Below, in pieces: positions 7,373 through 15,051 of a DNA stretch of 22,002 nucleotides. Numbering within the stretch: position 1 is the first letter of the stretch; each line of letters starts with the position of its first letter. The DNA is from a virus, in IMG/VR virus record IMGVR_UViG_3300017783_005116, positions 1-22,002 of that record. One strand, 5' to 3'. The notes below the pieces were generated by a model that made no database searches, was not told where the DNA came from, and worked only from the letters and a program-made list of their open reading frames with translations. The position numbers and the translations under genes are program-made.

Positions 7373-7980
7373 TAATAGGCATTTGCGGTTTAATCGGAAG
7401 TGGTAAAGGTACAGTAGCAGACATTCTTGTAGAAGAACATAAATTTGAAAAAATAAGTTTTGCAGACAAACTTAAAGATGGCGTAGCAACAGTTTTTAAT
7501 TGGGACCGTTCTATGTTAGAAGGTGATACAAAAGAATCACGAGAATGGCGTGAAAAGGTTGACGAGTATTGGACTAAAGAAACAGGACGCACGATTACAC
7601 CAAGGCTTGTTTTACAAGAATTTGGTACAGATTGTATGCGTAATGGTTTTTATGATGGCATTTGGGTAAGTCTAACCAAACAACAACTATTAGCTAATCC
7701 TACAAAGAACTATGTTATACCAGATGTCCGTTTTGACAATGAAGCTGATATGATAAAATCAATAGGCGGATCAGTTTGGAGAGTACGCAGAGGCGGAGAT
7801 CCTGTTTGGTTTAGAATGTATCAAGACATTGGTGTAGAACCACAGGATGTTCATCCAAGTGAATGGAGATGGGCAAACGTAGAGTTTGATCAAATCATAG
7901 AAAATAATCACACTATAGATGATCTTAAAAATCTGGTACAAGGTCGCCTTGTTTCCATCGGACACCTTGTTTCTGCATAA
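7369..7980 (+). CDS. Deoxynucleoside monophosphate kinase (T4 gene 1-like)
   Basis: This 203-residue P-loop kinase would phosphorylate dNMPs to supply phage DNA synthesis. It has Walker A GLIGSGKGT (7-15), VADIL, ISFADKLKDGVATVF, TPRLVLQEFGTDCMRNGF, YVIPDVRFDNEADMIKSIGG with the VR.VR-type lid (VWRVRRGG) and a HPSEWRW motif, the arrangement seen in T4 dNMP kinase and its marine relatives. T4 gp1 is about 241 residues. It overlaps the oxygenase gene by 4 nt. Its last 56 nt overlap the end of the convergent HNH gene in antisense; the residues there (LVQGRLVSIGHLVSA) look less conserved and may owe their composition to the HNH frame. Confidence 0.8.
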   Translation: MIIGICGLIGSGKGTVADILVEEHKFEKISFADKLKDGVATVFNWDRSMLEGDTKESREWREKVDEYWTKETGRTITPRLVLQEFGTDCMRNGFYDGIWVSLTKQQLLANPTKNYVIPDVRFDNEADMIKSIGGSVWRVRRGGDPVWFRMYQDIGVEPQDVHPSEWRWANVEFDQIIENNHTIDDLKNLVQGRLVSIGHLVSA

Positions 7981-8260
7981 TTCGTTGACAATTTGCACAA
8001 ATTGTTTTTAAGTTATTAGGACGACAATTTTCTAAATCACCGTCTATGTGATATACGTTAAACTGTTCTTCATGTTTAGATTGGAAACCACATTTTTCGC
8101 ATTCGTTCTTTTTTTCGTATCCGCGTTGTTTCCATTTAGGTATGCCATGACCTATACCGTTACGTAGGCAAGTTTCACACATACTTCGATAGTATACTTT
8201 ATTCTTTTTCTTATAATTTATTGCGGCAGGTCTTTGACCGCATTTGCATAAAGGTCTCAT
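7925..8260 (-). CDS. HNH endonuclease-like zinc protein, conserved in marine T4-like phages
   Basis: The 111-residue protein has two zinc-site clusters. The first is CKC and CETC (C5, C7, C28, C31). The second frames an HNH-like centre: CEKC (C54, C57), VYHIDGD with H71, CRPNNLKT with N82/N83, and CANC (C88, C91). It ends GVRWKQGDLVPDF. I recognise this architecture from homologues in cyanophage-type genomes annotated as HNH endonucleases. It is a free-standing gene, possibly a homing-type nuclease domesticated at this site. It is minus-strand between plus-strand units, and overlaps the kinase gene's end by 56 nt. A GTAAATA box lies 4 nt before the ATG, and an AGGTGAGG sequence just upstream could be its ribosome site. 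Confidence 0.8.
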   Translation of the reverse strand: MRPLCKCGQRPAAINYKKKNKVYYRSMCETCLRNGIGHGIPKWKQRGYEKKNECEKCGFQSKHEEQFNVYHIDGDLENCRPNNLKTICANCQRIMQKQGVRWKQGDLVPDF

Positions 8261-8264
8261 ATTG

Positions 8265-8271
8265 TATTTAC
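8265..8271 (-). promoter_or_regulatory. Candidate late promoter box before the HNH gene
   Basis: The minus strand reads GTAAATA (8271-8265), then caat and the ATG at 8260. The spacing equals that of other boxes here, but the box is a weak variant and overlaps a possible Shine-Dalgarno region. Confidence 0.4.
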
Positions 8272-8327
8272 CTCACCTTTTTGGTCCCTTTTTCATACGT
8301 ATTTCCTACTGGAATTTGTTTGCTATG

Positions 8328-8335
8328 TATAAATA
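8328..8335 (+). promoter_or_regulatory. Late promoter of the sheath gene
   Basis: TATAAATA, identical to the T4 late consensus, lies 35 nt before the gp18 ATG. The leader contains AGGAG (8359-8363), well placed for gp18 translation. Confidence 0.85.
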
Positions 8336-8370
8336 CAAGTGATGGAACTCATTCTAACAGGAGATTTAAA

Positions 8371-11300
8371 ATGGCATTAGTATCACCAGGAGTAGAAGTC
8401 AATGTAATTGACGAATCATTCTACACCCCTGCGGCAGCTTCAACAGTCCCAATGATTTTTGTAGCTACTCAGGAAAACAAAACAAAAAGTTCTGGTACAG
8501 GTGTCGCACCAGGAACAATTAAAGCAAACGCAGGTAAGCCGTACTTGATTACAAGTCAAAGAGAATTAGGCGAAACATTTGGCGATGCAGTGTTCATAAG
8601 CGATGCAAACGGAAATATGGTTCATGCAGGAGAGCAAAACGAATACGGTTTGCAAACTGCATATTCAACATTGGGTATTTCAAATAGAGCATACGTAGTA
8701 CGTGCAGACATTGATTTAGCAAAATTAAATGCAAGTGCAACTGCGCCAGGAGGCGAGCCAGTTAACGGTGCATATTGGTTTGATACACAAACTTCAGGGT
8801 TTGGTATTTTAGAATGGAACGGTTCGGCAGCAACAGTAGTTGGCGGTCAATCTTTTGCTTCTCAAACACGCACAGTTATTACTGAGACAAGCGACATTAC
8901 AGCAAGTAAACCAAAAGAATCAATTGGTGCTATAGGTGAGTACGCTATCGACGCAACAACAACAATGAATAAATTGTTTTATAAATCTCCAGGTTATGGT
9001 GCATCGATTTCGGTTATCACAGCAAACGCAGGTAAATGGGTTCAAGTTGGATCAGCAGAGTGGAAACAAAGCTGGGCAAGCGTAAGAGGCACAGCGTCGA
9101 ATCCAACAATTACAGTTGGCGACGAATTAATTATTAACTCAACTACAGTTACAGCAACAGGTACAACTATCACTGCACTTGCTGGCGATATTAACACAGC
9201 GGCTATTGCAGGTATTAGTGCAAACGTAATTGACGGATCAATAGAAATTTATTCAAGTGGTGTTGATGTTGTCCTTAACAAAGGCAGCGGAGAATTACTT
9301 ACAGAATCAACTACTGGTTCAGCAACAGGTGCTTTAGGAATTACAGAAGGTACTTATAGTGCTCCAAGAGTTGCAGTTGCTCCACATACAAATATTCCAG
9401 GATACAAGGCAGGCGACACATCACCAGCTCCTACAGGAAGTATTTGGATTAAAACAACTGAACCAAATGGCGGCGCTAAACTAAGCGTAAAAGAGTACAA
9501 CACAGATACACAACTTTGGTCAACAATTACAACACCAATGTACAGCACACCAGAAGCGGCTCTTGTAGCACTTGATAAAGCTGGCGGTGGTGCAAACTTA
9601 GTGTTAGGAGATCTTTATGCAAAAGTAAATGCAAACGAGATAAGTCCAGCACTTGTTGATTATAAATTGTATAGACGTGCAAATACAGGCGCTACACAAA
9701 TTACAGGTTCAAAAGTTACAGGCGTAAGCGCAGGTACTTATGGATTTACAATGGAAGAAACAGTTGCAGGAAGTGCAACAAAAGTTTCAAAAACTATGTC
9801 AGTAACAACAACTGGTGCATCTTCAGACGCAGATGCAATTGCAGGTGTTATTAACGCTGCCGGATTTACAAATATTGTTGCATTAGTTAATAGTGCAAAT
9901 AAAGTTGTCATTAGCCATAAAATTGGAGGTGATATTCATATTACAGATACAGACAACGTACTAAGTGCAATCGGAATGGTTGCATATGATCCAAGCCTTG
10001 ATAACGCAGATGTTGCAACAGCAAACCTTTCAGTAGCACCAAGCGCATTATCAGCGGATTGGGTTGCAAGTAACTGGGCGGAACTTACTTACACAGCATC
10101 AAATGATGAGCCAACAAGCCTAACAGCAGATGGTGAAATTTGGTACAGTTCAGTAACTGACGAAGTTGACATTATGATACATGATGGAAGCACATGGGTA
10201 GGATACCAAAACTACAATGCGGCATATGCAGATACTGACCCAGCAGGTCCAATTGTTAGCGCAAGTGAACCAACAAAACAGTCAGATGCATCAACATTAG
10301 TAGATGGCGATCTTTGGATTAGCACAGCAAGTATTGATGATTATCCAGGCGTATACAGATGGAACGGTACTACTTCTAAGTGGGTATTGCTTGATAAAGC
10401 AGACCAGACTACAGAAAACGGCGTACTGTTTGCAGATGCACGTTGGTCAGATGCAGGTGCAAACTCAGCACAAGCTGAAATTGCAGATCTACTTACAAGT
10501 GATTACTTAGATCCAGATGCTCCAGATCCAGCACTATATCCAAAAGGTATGTTGCTTTGGAACACACGTAGAAGCGGATTTAATGTTAAGCGTTTTGAGC
10601 GCAATCACATTGATACAGCAGGCGACAACGGACGTTTCCAAGTAATAGGTGCAAGTGGTTCTTTAGAAGACCAATCAATGAGCGGCTACTATGAGCACAG
10701 ATGGGTAACAGATTCACCTAACAATGATGATGGTTCAGGTGCGTTTGGTAGAATTGCACAACGTAAGTCAGTTGTAAAAGCACTACAAGCAATGGTTAAC
10801 AGCAACCAAGATATACGTGACGAAGAGTCACGTCAGTTTAACTTAATGGCATGTCCAGGTTATCCAGAGCTAATCGGCGAAATGGTTACACTAAACACAG
10901 ACAGACGCTTAACAGCATTTGTTGTAGGTGATACACCATTTAGATTAACTCCAGATGCTACTTCATTAAATGAATGGGCAACAAACGTTAAACTTGCAGT
11001 TGAAGATAACGATGATGGCGCAGTATCTAAAGATGAATACTTAGGTATGTACTATCCAGCAGGCTTTACAAGTGATAACTTTGGTAACAATATTGTTGTT
11101 CCAGCGTCACACATGGCACTAAGAACAATTATACTAAACGACCAAGTTGCGTTTCCGTGGTTTGCACCAGCAGGTACAAGACGCGGTGGTGTTTCAAATG
11201 CTACAAGTTCAGGCTATGTAAATAGCGAAGGCGAATTTGTAAGTGTTGCATTAAACACTGGACAACGTGATACACTATACAGTAACCAAATAAACCCAAT

Positions 11301-11691
11301 TACGTTTATTAACGGTGCAGGTTTAGTTGTATTTGGTCAGAAAACAAGAGCAAGAAATGCAAGTGCATTAGATCGTGTTAACGTAGCACGTTTAACTGTG
11401 TACTTACGTGGACAGCTTGAGTTACTTGCAAGACCATACTTGTTTGAACCAAATGACAAGATTACACGTGATCAAATTAAGGCGGCAGCAGATGCATTGC
11501 TTCTTGAACTACAAGGTCTAAGAGCCATATATGACTTCTTAGCAGTATGTGATGAAAGTAATAATACTCCTGCAAGAATTGATAGAAACGAACTATACTT
11601 AGACGTTGCTATTGAGCCAGTTAAAGCAATTGAATTTATTTACATTCCGTTGCGTTTGAAAAACACAGGTGAGATTGCAGCCTTAGGTTAA
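8371..11691 (+). CDS. gp18: Contractile tail sheath protein gp18, enlarged
   Basis: The start at ATG 8371 gives MALVSPGVEVNVIDES, the usual sheath N-terminus, preceded by AGGAG and a late promoter. The open frame upstream is not needed. The protein forms the contractile outer tail tube. The C-terminal sheath domain is clear: GMLLWNTRRSGFNVKRF, QDIRDEESRQFNLMACPGYPEL, VPASHMALRTI and the end region FLAVCDESNNTPARIDRNELYLDVAIEPVKAIEFIYI (T4: CDETNNT...RIDRNEF). At 1106 residues it is much longer than T4 gp18 (659). The extra mass lies between about residues 130 and 690 and contains at least four related segments of the form G-x-[IL/Y]-W-x-x-[TS] followed by a W/D-N/D-G-x-x-W turn. It is probably a surface insertion. 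Confidence 0.95.
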   Translation: MALVSPGVEVNVIDESFYTPAAASTVPMIFVATQENKTKSSGTGVAPGTIKANAGKPYLITSQRELGETFGDAVFISDANGNMVHAGEQNEYGLQTAYSTLGISNRAYVVRADIDLAKLNASATAPGGEPVNGAYWFDTQTSGFGILEWNGSAATVVGGQSFASQTRTVITETSDITASKPKESIGAIGEYAIDATTTMNKLFYKSPGYGASISVITANAGKWVQVGSAEWKQSWASVRGTASNPTITVGDELIINSTTVTATGTTITALAGDINTAAIAGISANVIDGSIEIYSSGVDVVLNKGSGELLTESTTGSATGALGITEGTYSAPRVAVAPHTNIPGYKAGDTSPAPTGSIWIKTTEPNGGAKLSVKEYNTDTQLWSTITTPMYSTPEAALVALDKAGGGANLVLGDLYAKVNANEISPALVDYKLYRRANTGATQITGSKVTGVSAGTYGFTMEETVAGSATKVSKTMSVTTTGASSDADAIAGVINAAGFTNIVALVNSANKVVISHKIGGDIHITDTDNVLSAIGMVAYDPSLDNADVATANLSVAPSALSADWVASNWAELTYTASNDEPTSLTADGEIWYSSVTDEVDIMIHDGSTWVGYQNYNAAYADTDPAGPIVSASEPTKQSDASTLVDGDLWISTASIDDYPGVYRWNGTTSKWVLLDKADQTTENGVLFADARWSDAGANSAQAEIADLLTSDYLDPDAPDPALYPKGMLLWNTRRSGFNVKRFERNHIDTAGDNGRFQVIGASGSLEDQSMSGYYEHRWVTDSPNNDDGSGAFGRIAQRKSVVKALQAMVNSNQDIRDEESRQFNLMACPGYPELIGEMVTLNTDRRLTAFVVGDTPFRLTPDATSLNEWATNVKLAVEDNDDGAVSKDEYLGMYYPAGFTSDNFGNNIVVPASHMALRTIILNDQVAFPWFAPAGTRRGGVSNATSSGYVNSEGEFVSVALNTGQRDTLYSNQINPITFINGAGLVVFGQKTRARNASALDRVNVARLTVYLRGQLELLARPYLFEPNDKITRDQIKAAADALLLELQGLRAIYDFLAVCDESNNTPARIDRNELYLDVAIEPVKAIEFIYIPLRLKNTGEIAALG
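8767..10443 (+). repeat. Repeated Trp-containing module inside the sheath insertion
   Basis: Related protein segments recur: GAYWFDTQTSGF..ILEWNG (near 8767), GSIWIKTTEPN..VKEYNTDTQLW (near 9436), GEIWYSSVTDE..IMIHDGSTWVG (near 10132) and GDLWISTASIDD..VYRWNGTTSKWVLLD (near 10306). The conserved C-terminal segment GMLLWNTRRSGFNVKRF (near 10540) has the same form. The similarity is at protein level; I see no long DNA identity. Confidence 0.6.
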
Positions 11692-11692
11692 A

Positions 11693-11735
11693 AACTACGT
11701 AGTTAATGAGTGGTTGAAATATACCACTCAATTAA
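11693..11735 (+). other. Palindrome and stem-loop between sheath and tube genes
   Basis: AACTACGTAGTT (11693-11704) is a perfect palindrome. It is followed by a stem of TGAGTGGT (11707-11714) with ACCACTCA (11723-11730), extended by TTAA/TTAA after one bulged A. No U-run follows, so it is not a standard terminator. It could protect the upstream mRNA end or mark processing. Confidence 0.6.
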
Positions 11736-11736
11736 C

Positions 11737-11744
11737 GATAAATA
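11737..11744 (+). promoter_or_regulatory. Late promoter of the tube gene
   Basis: GATAAATA lies 21 nt before the gp19 ATG, with AGGAGA in the leader at 11755-11760. It follows the stem-loop between gp18 and gp19. Confidence 0.8.
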
Positions 11745-11765
11745 TTAATGTAACAGGAGAACATT

Positions 11766-12404
11766 ATGCCAATATCAACATTACAAAGAATATCTGTACC
11801 AACAGCAGATGGCGGTGGCACTAACAGTGCATTGCTTATGCCTAAGTTACAGTATCGCTTTAGAGTCCTGTTTGACAATTTTGGAGGCGACGGTGGCGCA
11901 GATGGCGTTAGAGAGATTACAAGACAAATTGTCGACGTAACAAGACCTAATGTTAGTTTTGAGCAAATAACACTGGATGCTTACAATTCACGTACCTATC
12001 TTGCTGGTAAGCATACATGGGAACCAATTACAGTTACAATACGTGAAGATGTAAACAACAACGTACAAAAAATTGTTGGACAGCAACTTCAAAGACAGTT
12101 TGACTTTTATGAGCAAGCAAGCGCAGACAGCGGCGGATCATATAAGTTCCAAATGGGAATTGAAATACTCGACGGCGGTAACGGTAACACTACAGGCGGA
12201 TCAGCTAATATTGACAGATTCCAAATGGTAGGTTGTTATCTTGAAAGTGTAAACTACAATACTTTAGCGTATGCTACAAGTGATCAAGTTACAATTTCAT
12301 TAACAGTCCGCTACGATAACGCGATACAGTTTGGCCCAGGTGAGTCATTTGACGGCATCGGCGAATCAGTAACACGTGGTATATCAGACTTTACAGTAGC
12401 GTAA
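11766..12404 (+). CDS. gp19: Tail tube protein gp19
   Basis: The 212-residue protein polymerises into the inner tail tube. The family pattern is clear: LMPKLQYRFRVLFDNFG at 24-40, VTRPNVSFEQITLDAYNS, YLAGKHTWEPITVTIREDVNN, and near the end YNTLAYATSDQVTISLTVRYDNAIQ. T4 gp19 has 163 residues; a Gly-rich loop (GIEILDGGNGNTTGGSANI) and N-terminal additions account for the difference. It has its own late promoter and a good AGGAGA site, and a strong terminator follows, so it can form a separate abundant transcript, as expected for a major virion protein. Confidence 0.95.
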   Translation: MPISTLQRISVPTADGGGTNSALLMPKLQYRFRVLFDNFGGDGGADGVREITRQIVDVTRPNVSFEQITLDAYNSRTYLAGKHTWEPITVTIREDVNNNVQKIVGQQLQRQFDFYEQASADSGGSYKFQMGIEILDGGNGNTTGGSANIDRFQMVGCYLESVNYNTLAYATSDQVTISLTVRYDNAIQFGPGESFDGIGESVTRGISDFTVA

Positions 12405-12423
12405 AGTTAGATAAAAGGGGTTT

Positions 12424-12452
12424 AAAAGCGGGGCTTAGGTCCCGCTTTTTTT
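12424..12452 (+). terminator. Rho-independent terminator after the tube gene
   Basis: A 9-bp stem AAAAGCGGG (12424-12432) pairs with CCCGCTTTT (12441-12449) around the loop gcttaggt, followed by a T-run to 12452. It lies 20 nt after the gp19 stop and is the clearest terminator in the window. Confidence 0.92.
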
Positions 12453-12474
12453 ATCTACGTAGTTTATTAGGGTT

Positions 12475-12482
12475 GATAAATA
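12475..12482 (+). promoter_or_regulatory. Late promoter abutting the 409-residue gene
   Basis: GATAAATA is followed by only 4 nt before the ATG at 12487. It restarts transcription just after the gp19 terminator. No Shine-Dalgarno site lies at usable distance, so the mRNA is probably leaderless. Confidence 0.78.
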
Positions 12483-12486
12483 CTGT

Positions 12487-13716
12487 ATGGACAGGTTTAA
12501 TTCTTATTCACGACAAGCGGCAGGTAGTAACACGCATTTACGTGATCAACAACACGCATTACGCTTTTACTCAGAAAGCAGTCATCTCTTTACCCCAAAG
12601 GTAAAGTTTTTATATCATGCAACTTTTCAAGTAAATGATCAAGCTGATGCACCTAACACTAAAAAGTTTAGAGAAGAACTAAGTGTACTGGCAGCCAATG
12701 TTGCACTACCTAAGTTTACAGCTTCTGTGGATACAAAACAACAGTACAACAGAAAAAAGCATTACCAAACAAGAATAGACTACAGCGAAGTTAGTTTTAG
12801 TTTTTACGATGACAACTTAGGCGCTTCACGTAAGCTACTCGAAGAGTATTATAGACATTATAGTTCAGACGGTAATACAGCAGTAACTACTGAAAACAAA
12901 TTTAATACAAGAGACAAATATTTTACAGATGGTTCTTTACCAGCTTATGGTTTAGACACAGGAGTAACATATCCATTTTTTGATTACATAACAGTATATC
13001 AATTATCACAAGGCGAGTGGGCAAGTTATAGATTAGTAAATCCTATCTTAACAGCATGGGGCCATGATAGTATGGATTATGCAGATGGCGGCACATCTAT
13101 GATGAACGATATCTCAATTGCATATGAGTCTGTTATTTACGATCACGGCGAGTTAGCAGAAAACGGAGAACCACAAGGCTTTGCAAGTGCGGCATCACGT
13201 TATGATATAACACCGAGTCCATACGGAAAAGTTGACACATCTTCAGCAGGAGATATACACAAAATTGTTTCTAATAGACCACGACTTATATCACGGGATA
13301 CACAACGTAAGATAAGTCCTTTGTTAAGAGCATTTAATAGTGATCAAGATCGTCCTACTGCAACAACAGATATACAAAACTTGCCAGGAGGTTTAGGTAG
13401 TACAAGTATTCCTAATCCTAACACAAGATCCAACAGAACACCATCTGGTAGAATAACGCCCCCTGCGGCAAGATCAAGAGATACATCAAGATTAGGTAGT
13501 AGTATAGCTAACATACCAGGCGGCCAGGATAGTTTAGTTGCAAGATCAATTAATGCAGGCAGTATTCCAGGTGTCAATTATAATGCTTATAATGCTTTAC
13601 CAACTGCCGAAGCAAATGCTATAAAAAATGAAGTACTCAATAGATTAGACAACGGAGATAGTAAAGAAGTAAATATTGCTAACGATATTATTAATAATAC
13701 AGGAACATTTACATAA
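12487..13716 (+). CDS. Tail-tube-like virion protein, possible gp54-type tube initiator
   Basis: The first 250 residues look like a tail-tube fold: LFTPKVKFLYHATFQVND, LAANVALPKFTASVDTKQQYNRK, YSEVSFSFYDDNLGASRKLLEEYYRHY and ISIAYESVIYDHG, the same order of features as in gp19 and T4 gp54 (the baseplate tail-tube initiator, 320 residues). The remaining 160 residues are a disordered-looking region rich in Arg, Ser, Asn and Pro, with many DT/SR-type repeats (ARSRDTSRLG), then a short helical end. The assignment to the gp54 role is inference; a second tube protein or neck component is also possible. It begins a long plus-strand late unit and its stop overlaps the next start (TAATG). Confidence 0.6.
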   Translation: MDRFNSYSRQAAGSNTHLRDQQHALRFYSESSHLFTPKVKFLYHATFQVNDQADAPNTKKFREELSVLAANVALPKFTASVDTKQQYNRKKHYQTRIDYSEVSFSFYDDNLGASRKLLEEYYRHYSSDGNTAVTTENKFNTRDKYFTDGSLPAYGLDTGVTYPFFDYITVYQLSQGEWASYRLVNPILTAWGHDSMDYADGGTSMMNDISIAYESVIYDHGELAENGEPQGFASAASRYDITPSPYGKVDTSSAGDIHKIVSNRPRLISRDTQRKISPLLRAFNSDQDRPTATTDIQNLPGGLGSTSIPNPNTRSNRTPSGRITPPAARSRDTSRLGSSIANIPGGQDSLVARSINAGSIPGVNYNAYNALPTAEANAIKNEVLNRLDNGDSKEVNIANDIINNTGTFT

Positions 13717-14048
13717 TGGCAGTCTCAACAGAAAAATATTTTAACGAATACTTCAAAACACCTATCAACTTTACACCTAATGAAGTAGATAGCGTTATTG
13801 CATATTTTTTAAAACGTGGTTTTGAAAAACAAGCCGCAGTAAATATTTCAAGCACACTTTTGCAACAAGCAGACATAGATGGAGTAAATATATTCCAATT
13901 GCTTGATACACTTAAAGGTGTTACAGACGTTCAACTTAACAACGTGATTGCACAAATACTAAACCTAAATAGACCAAAGTCAAGCAAAATAGGTTTTAGA
14001 ACAACACCTTTAACACAGCTATTTGATCAAAGAAACATAATAATCTAA
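13716..14048 (+). CDS. Small conserved late protein of unknown function
   Basis: The 110-residue protein is not recognised with certainty. It is mainly helical: YFNEYFKTPINFTPNEVDSVIAYFLKRGFEKQAAVNISSTLL, then DGVNIFQLLDTLKGV and LNNVIAQILNLNR. It ends with a basic tail (RPKSSKIGFRTT) and no Cys or membrane segment. It is joined by one-base TAATG overlaps to the genes on both sides, so it is made together with the tube-like protein and gp4, suggesting a small virion or assembly protein. AGGAAC upstream is a modest ribosome site. Confidence 0.75.
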   Translation: MAVSTEKYFNEYFKTPINFTPNEVDSVIAYFLKRGFEKQAAVNISSTLLQQADIDGVNIFQLLDTLKGVTDVQLNNVIAQILNLNRPKSSKIGFRTTPLTQLFDQRNIII

Positions 14049-14392
14049 TGCCACGCTTTGCTCAGGGAAAGTTCAATCCAAAAAACCCTGAAAAGTATAT
14101 GGGTAATAGAACGCCTACATATAGATCGGGATGGGAATTTACATTTATGAAATTCTGTGACGAGCATCCTGCTGTATCTAAATGGGCAAGTGAAGCAATT
14201 AAAATACCATATAGAAATCCGCTTACAGGCAAACATACTATATATGTGCCAGACTTTTTTATTGTATATGCTACACAAAAAGGTAAGCAACGTGTAGAGC
14301 TAATAGAAGTAAAACCTTCTAATCAAGCAGTCAAAGAACGTTTAGGCCGTAGTAAACATAATCAAGCGGCTTGGATAGTTAACCAAGCATAA
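14048..14392 (+). CDS. gp4: Head completion nuclease-like protein gp4, truncated by an in-frame TAA
   Basis: The N-terminal 114 residues match T4 gp4 (about 150 residues), a head-completion protein with a TnsA-like endonuclease fold: FNPKNPEKYMGN, TYRSGWEFTFMKFCDEHP with E30, VPDFFIVY with D69, and VELIEVKP with E87 and K89, the PD-(D/E)xK core. The reading frame then meets TAA at 14390-14392. The same frame continues without a break to 14491 with 32 more codons matching the expected end of the family. One A-to-T change in an AAA Lys codon would explain the stop. The catalytic residues are before the stop, so the short form could keep part of its function. It overlaps the previous stop as TAATG. 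Confidence 0.85.
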   Translation: MPRFAQGKFNPKNPEKYMGNRTPTYRSGWEFTFMKFCDEHPAVSKWASEAIKIPYRNPLTGKHTIYVPDFFIVYATQKGKQRVELIEVKPSNQAVKERLGRSKHNQAAWIVNQA

Positions 14393-14491
14393 TGGGAAGC
14401 CGCAAGAGCATACTGTAAACAAAATGGAATATTTTTTAGAATAGTTACTGAAGAAGATATATTCCATACTGGCGGAAAGAAGAGACGCTAA
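14393..14491 (+). pseudogene. Separated 3' part of gp4 after the in-frame stop
   Basis: In frame with gp4, this stretch reads WEAARAYCKQNG, then RIVTEEDIF and a basic end GGKKRR before a TAA at 14489-14491. Gp4 homologues characteristically continue KWEAA...FRIVTE.DIF, so this is coding sequence, not spacer. No start codon or ribosome site would let it be translated alone. Confidence 0.85.
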
Positions 14492-14496
14492 TATTT

Positions 14497-14504
14497 GATA
14501 AATA
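14497..14504 (+). promoter_or_regulatory. Late promoter of the small terminase gene
   Basis: GATAAATA lies 26 nt before the ATG at 14531. The leader holds only a weak ribosome site (ATGGAAC). Confidence 0.75.
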
Positions 14505-14530
14505 ATAGTAGCAGTTAATGGAACATTACA

Positions 14531-15031
14531 ATGACCAAAAAATTAGAAGATCTACTTGACTTACCTGATTCTAAAAAAATGATAGAAGAAGCTGAAGCAC
14601 AAGAAGTAGAACAAACAAAACACGAAATAGAACGTGAAGAAACATTCCGTGATATAGCAGAGTTTGATAAAATAACTGCGGCATTGCCCGCTGTTAAAGG
14701 CTTAGGCGAATTAGCAGACAACGAATTAAATGAAGTTGCATCTAAAGCAATGAGTGCATATGATGATTTAATGGATCTTGGTATGAACGTAGAATCACGT
14801 TATGCAAGTAGAGTATTTGAAGTTGCTGGCGGCATGCTAAAAACATCACTTGATGCTAAAACAGCTAAACTTGATAAAAAATTAAAAATGATTGAGCTTC
14901 AACTTAAAAAAGAGAAGATGGACAAGGACAATAGTGACGGTAGTGACTCTATGATAGAAGGTCAAGGATATGTTGTTACTGATAGAAATAGTCTATTAGA
15001 GAAGCTAAAAGGTCTTGATAAAGATAAATAA
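14531..15031 (+). CDS. gp16: Terminase small subunit gp16
   Basis: At 166 residues, almost identical in length to T4 gp16 (164), this protein would recognise DNA and regulate the large terminase during packaging. It starts with an acidic helix (KLEDLLDLPDSKKM), as T4 gp16 does, followed by a coiled-coil-rich centre: ELNEVASKAMSAYDDLMDLG, SRYASRVFEVAGGMLKTS and LDKKLKMIELQLKKEKM. The segment ...AYEVA..L...T matches small terminases of marine T4-like phages. The end, VVTDRNSLLEKLKGL, corresponds to the segment around VFMGSPTELMD in T4. It lies three genes upstream of the large terminase, not adjacent to it as in T4. Confidence 0.8.
   Translation: MTKKLEDLLDLPDSKKMIEEAEAQEVEQTKHEIEREETFRDIAEFDKITAALPAVKGLGELADNELNEVASKAMSAYDDLMDLGMNVESRYASRVFEVAGGMLKTSLDAKTAKLDKKLKMIELQLKKEKMDKDNSDGSDSMIEGQGYVVTDRNSLLEKLKGLDKDK
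15023..15030 (+). promoter_or_regulatory. Late promoter of the 185-residue gene
   Basis: GATAAATA overlaps the end of gp16, including its stop region, and lies 21 nt before the ATG at 15052. AGGAAC (15040-15045) is in the leader. Confidence 0.75.
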
Positions 15032-15051
15032 TACAGTATAGGAACAATCAT

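Noticed and set aside
7984-8012. TTGACA at 7984 as another sigma-70 promoter
   Set aside because: At 17 nt spacing no -10 box is present (TTAAGT), and it lies inside the HNH coding region.
8221-8370. Upstream extension of the sheath frame to a TTG start
   Set aside because: The extension crosses the HNH gene's 5' end and the late promoter; the family N-terminus and AGGAG site fix the start at 8371.
14390-14392. Programmed stop-codon readthrough or alternative genetic code in gp4
   Set aside because: TAA ends other genes here, and no pseudoknot, suppressor tRNA or special context was seen; a point mutation or sequence error is simpler.
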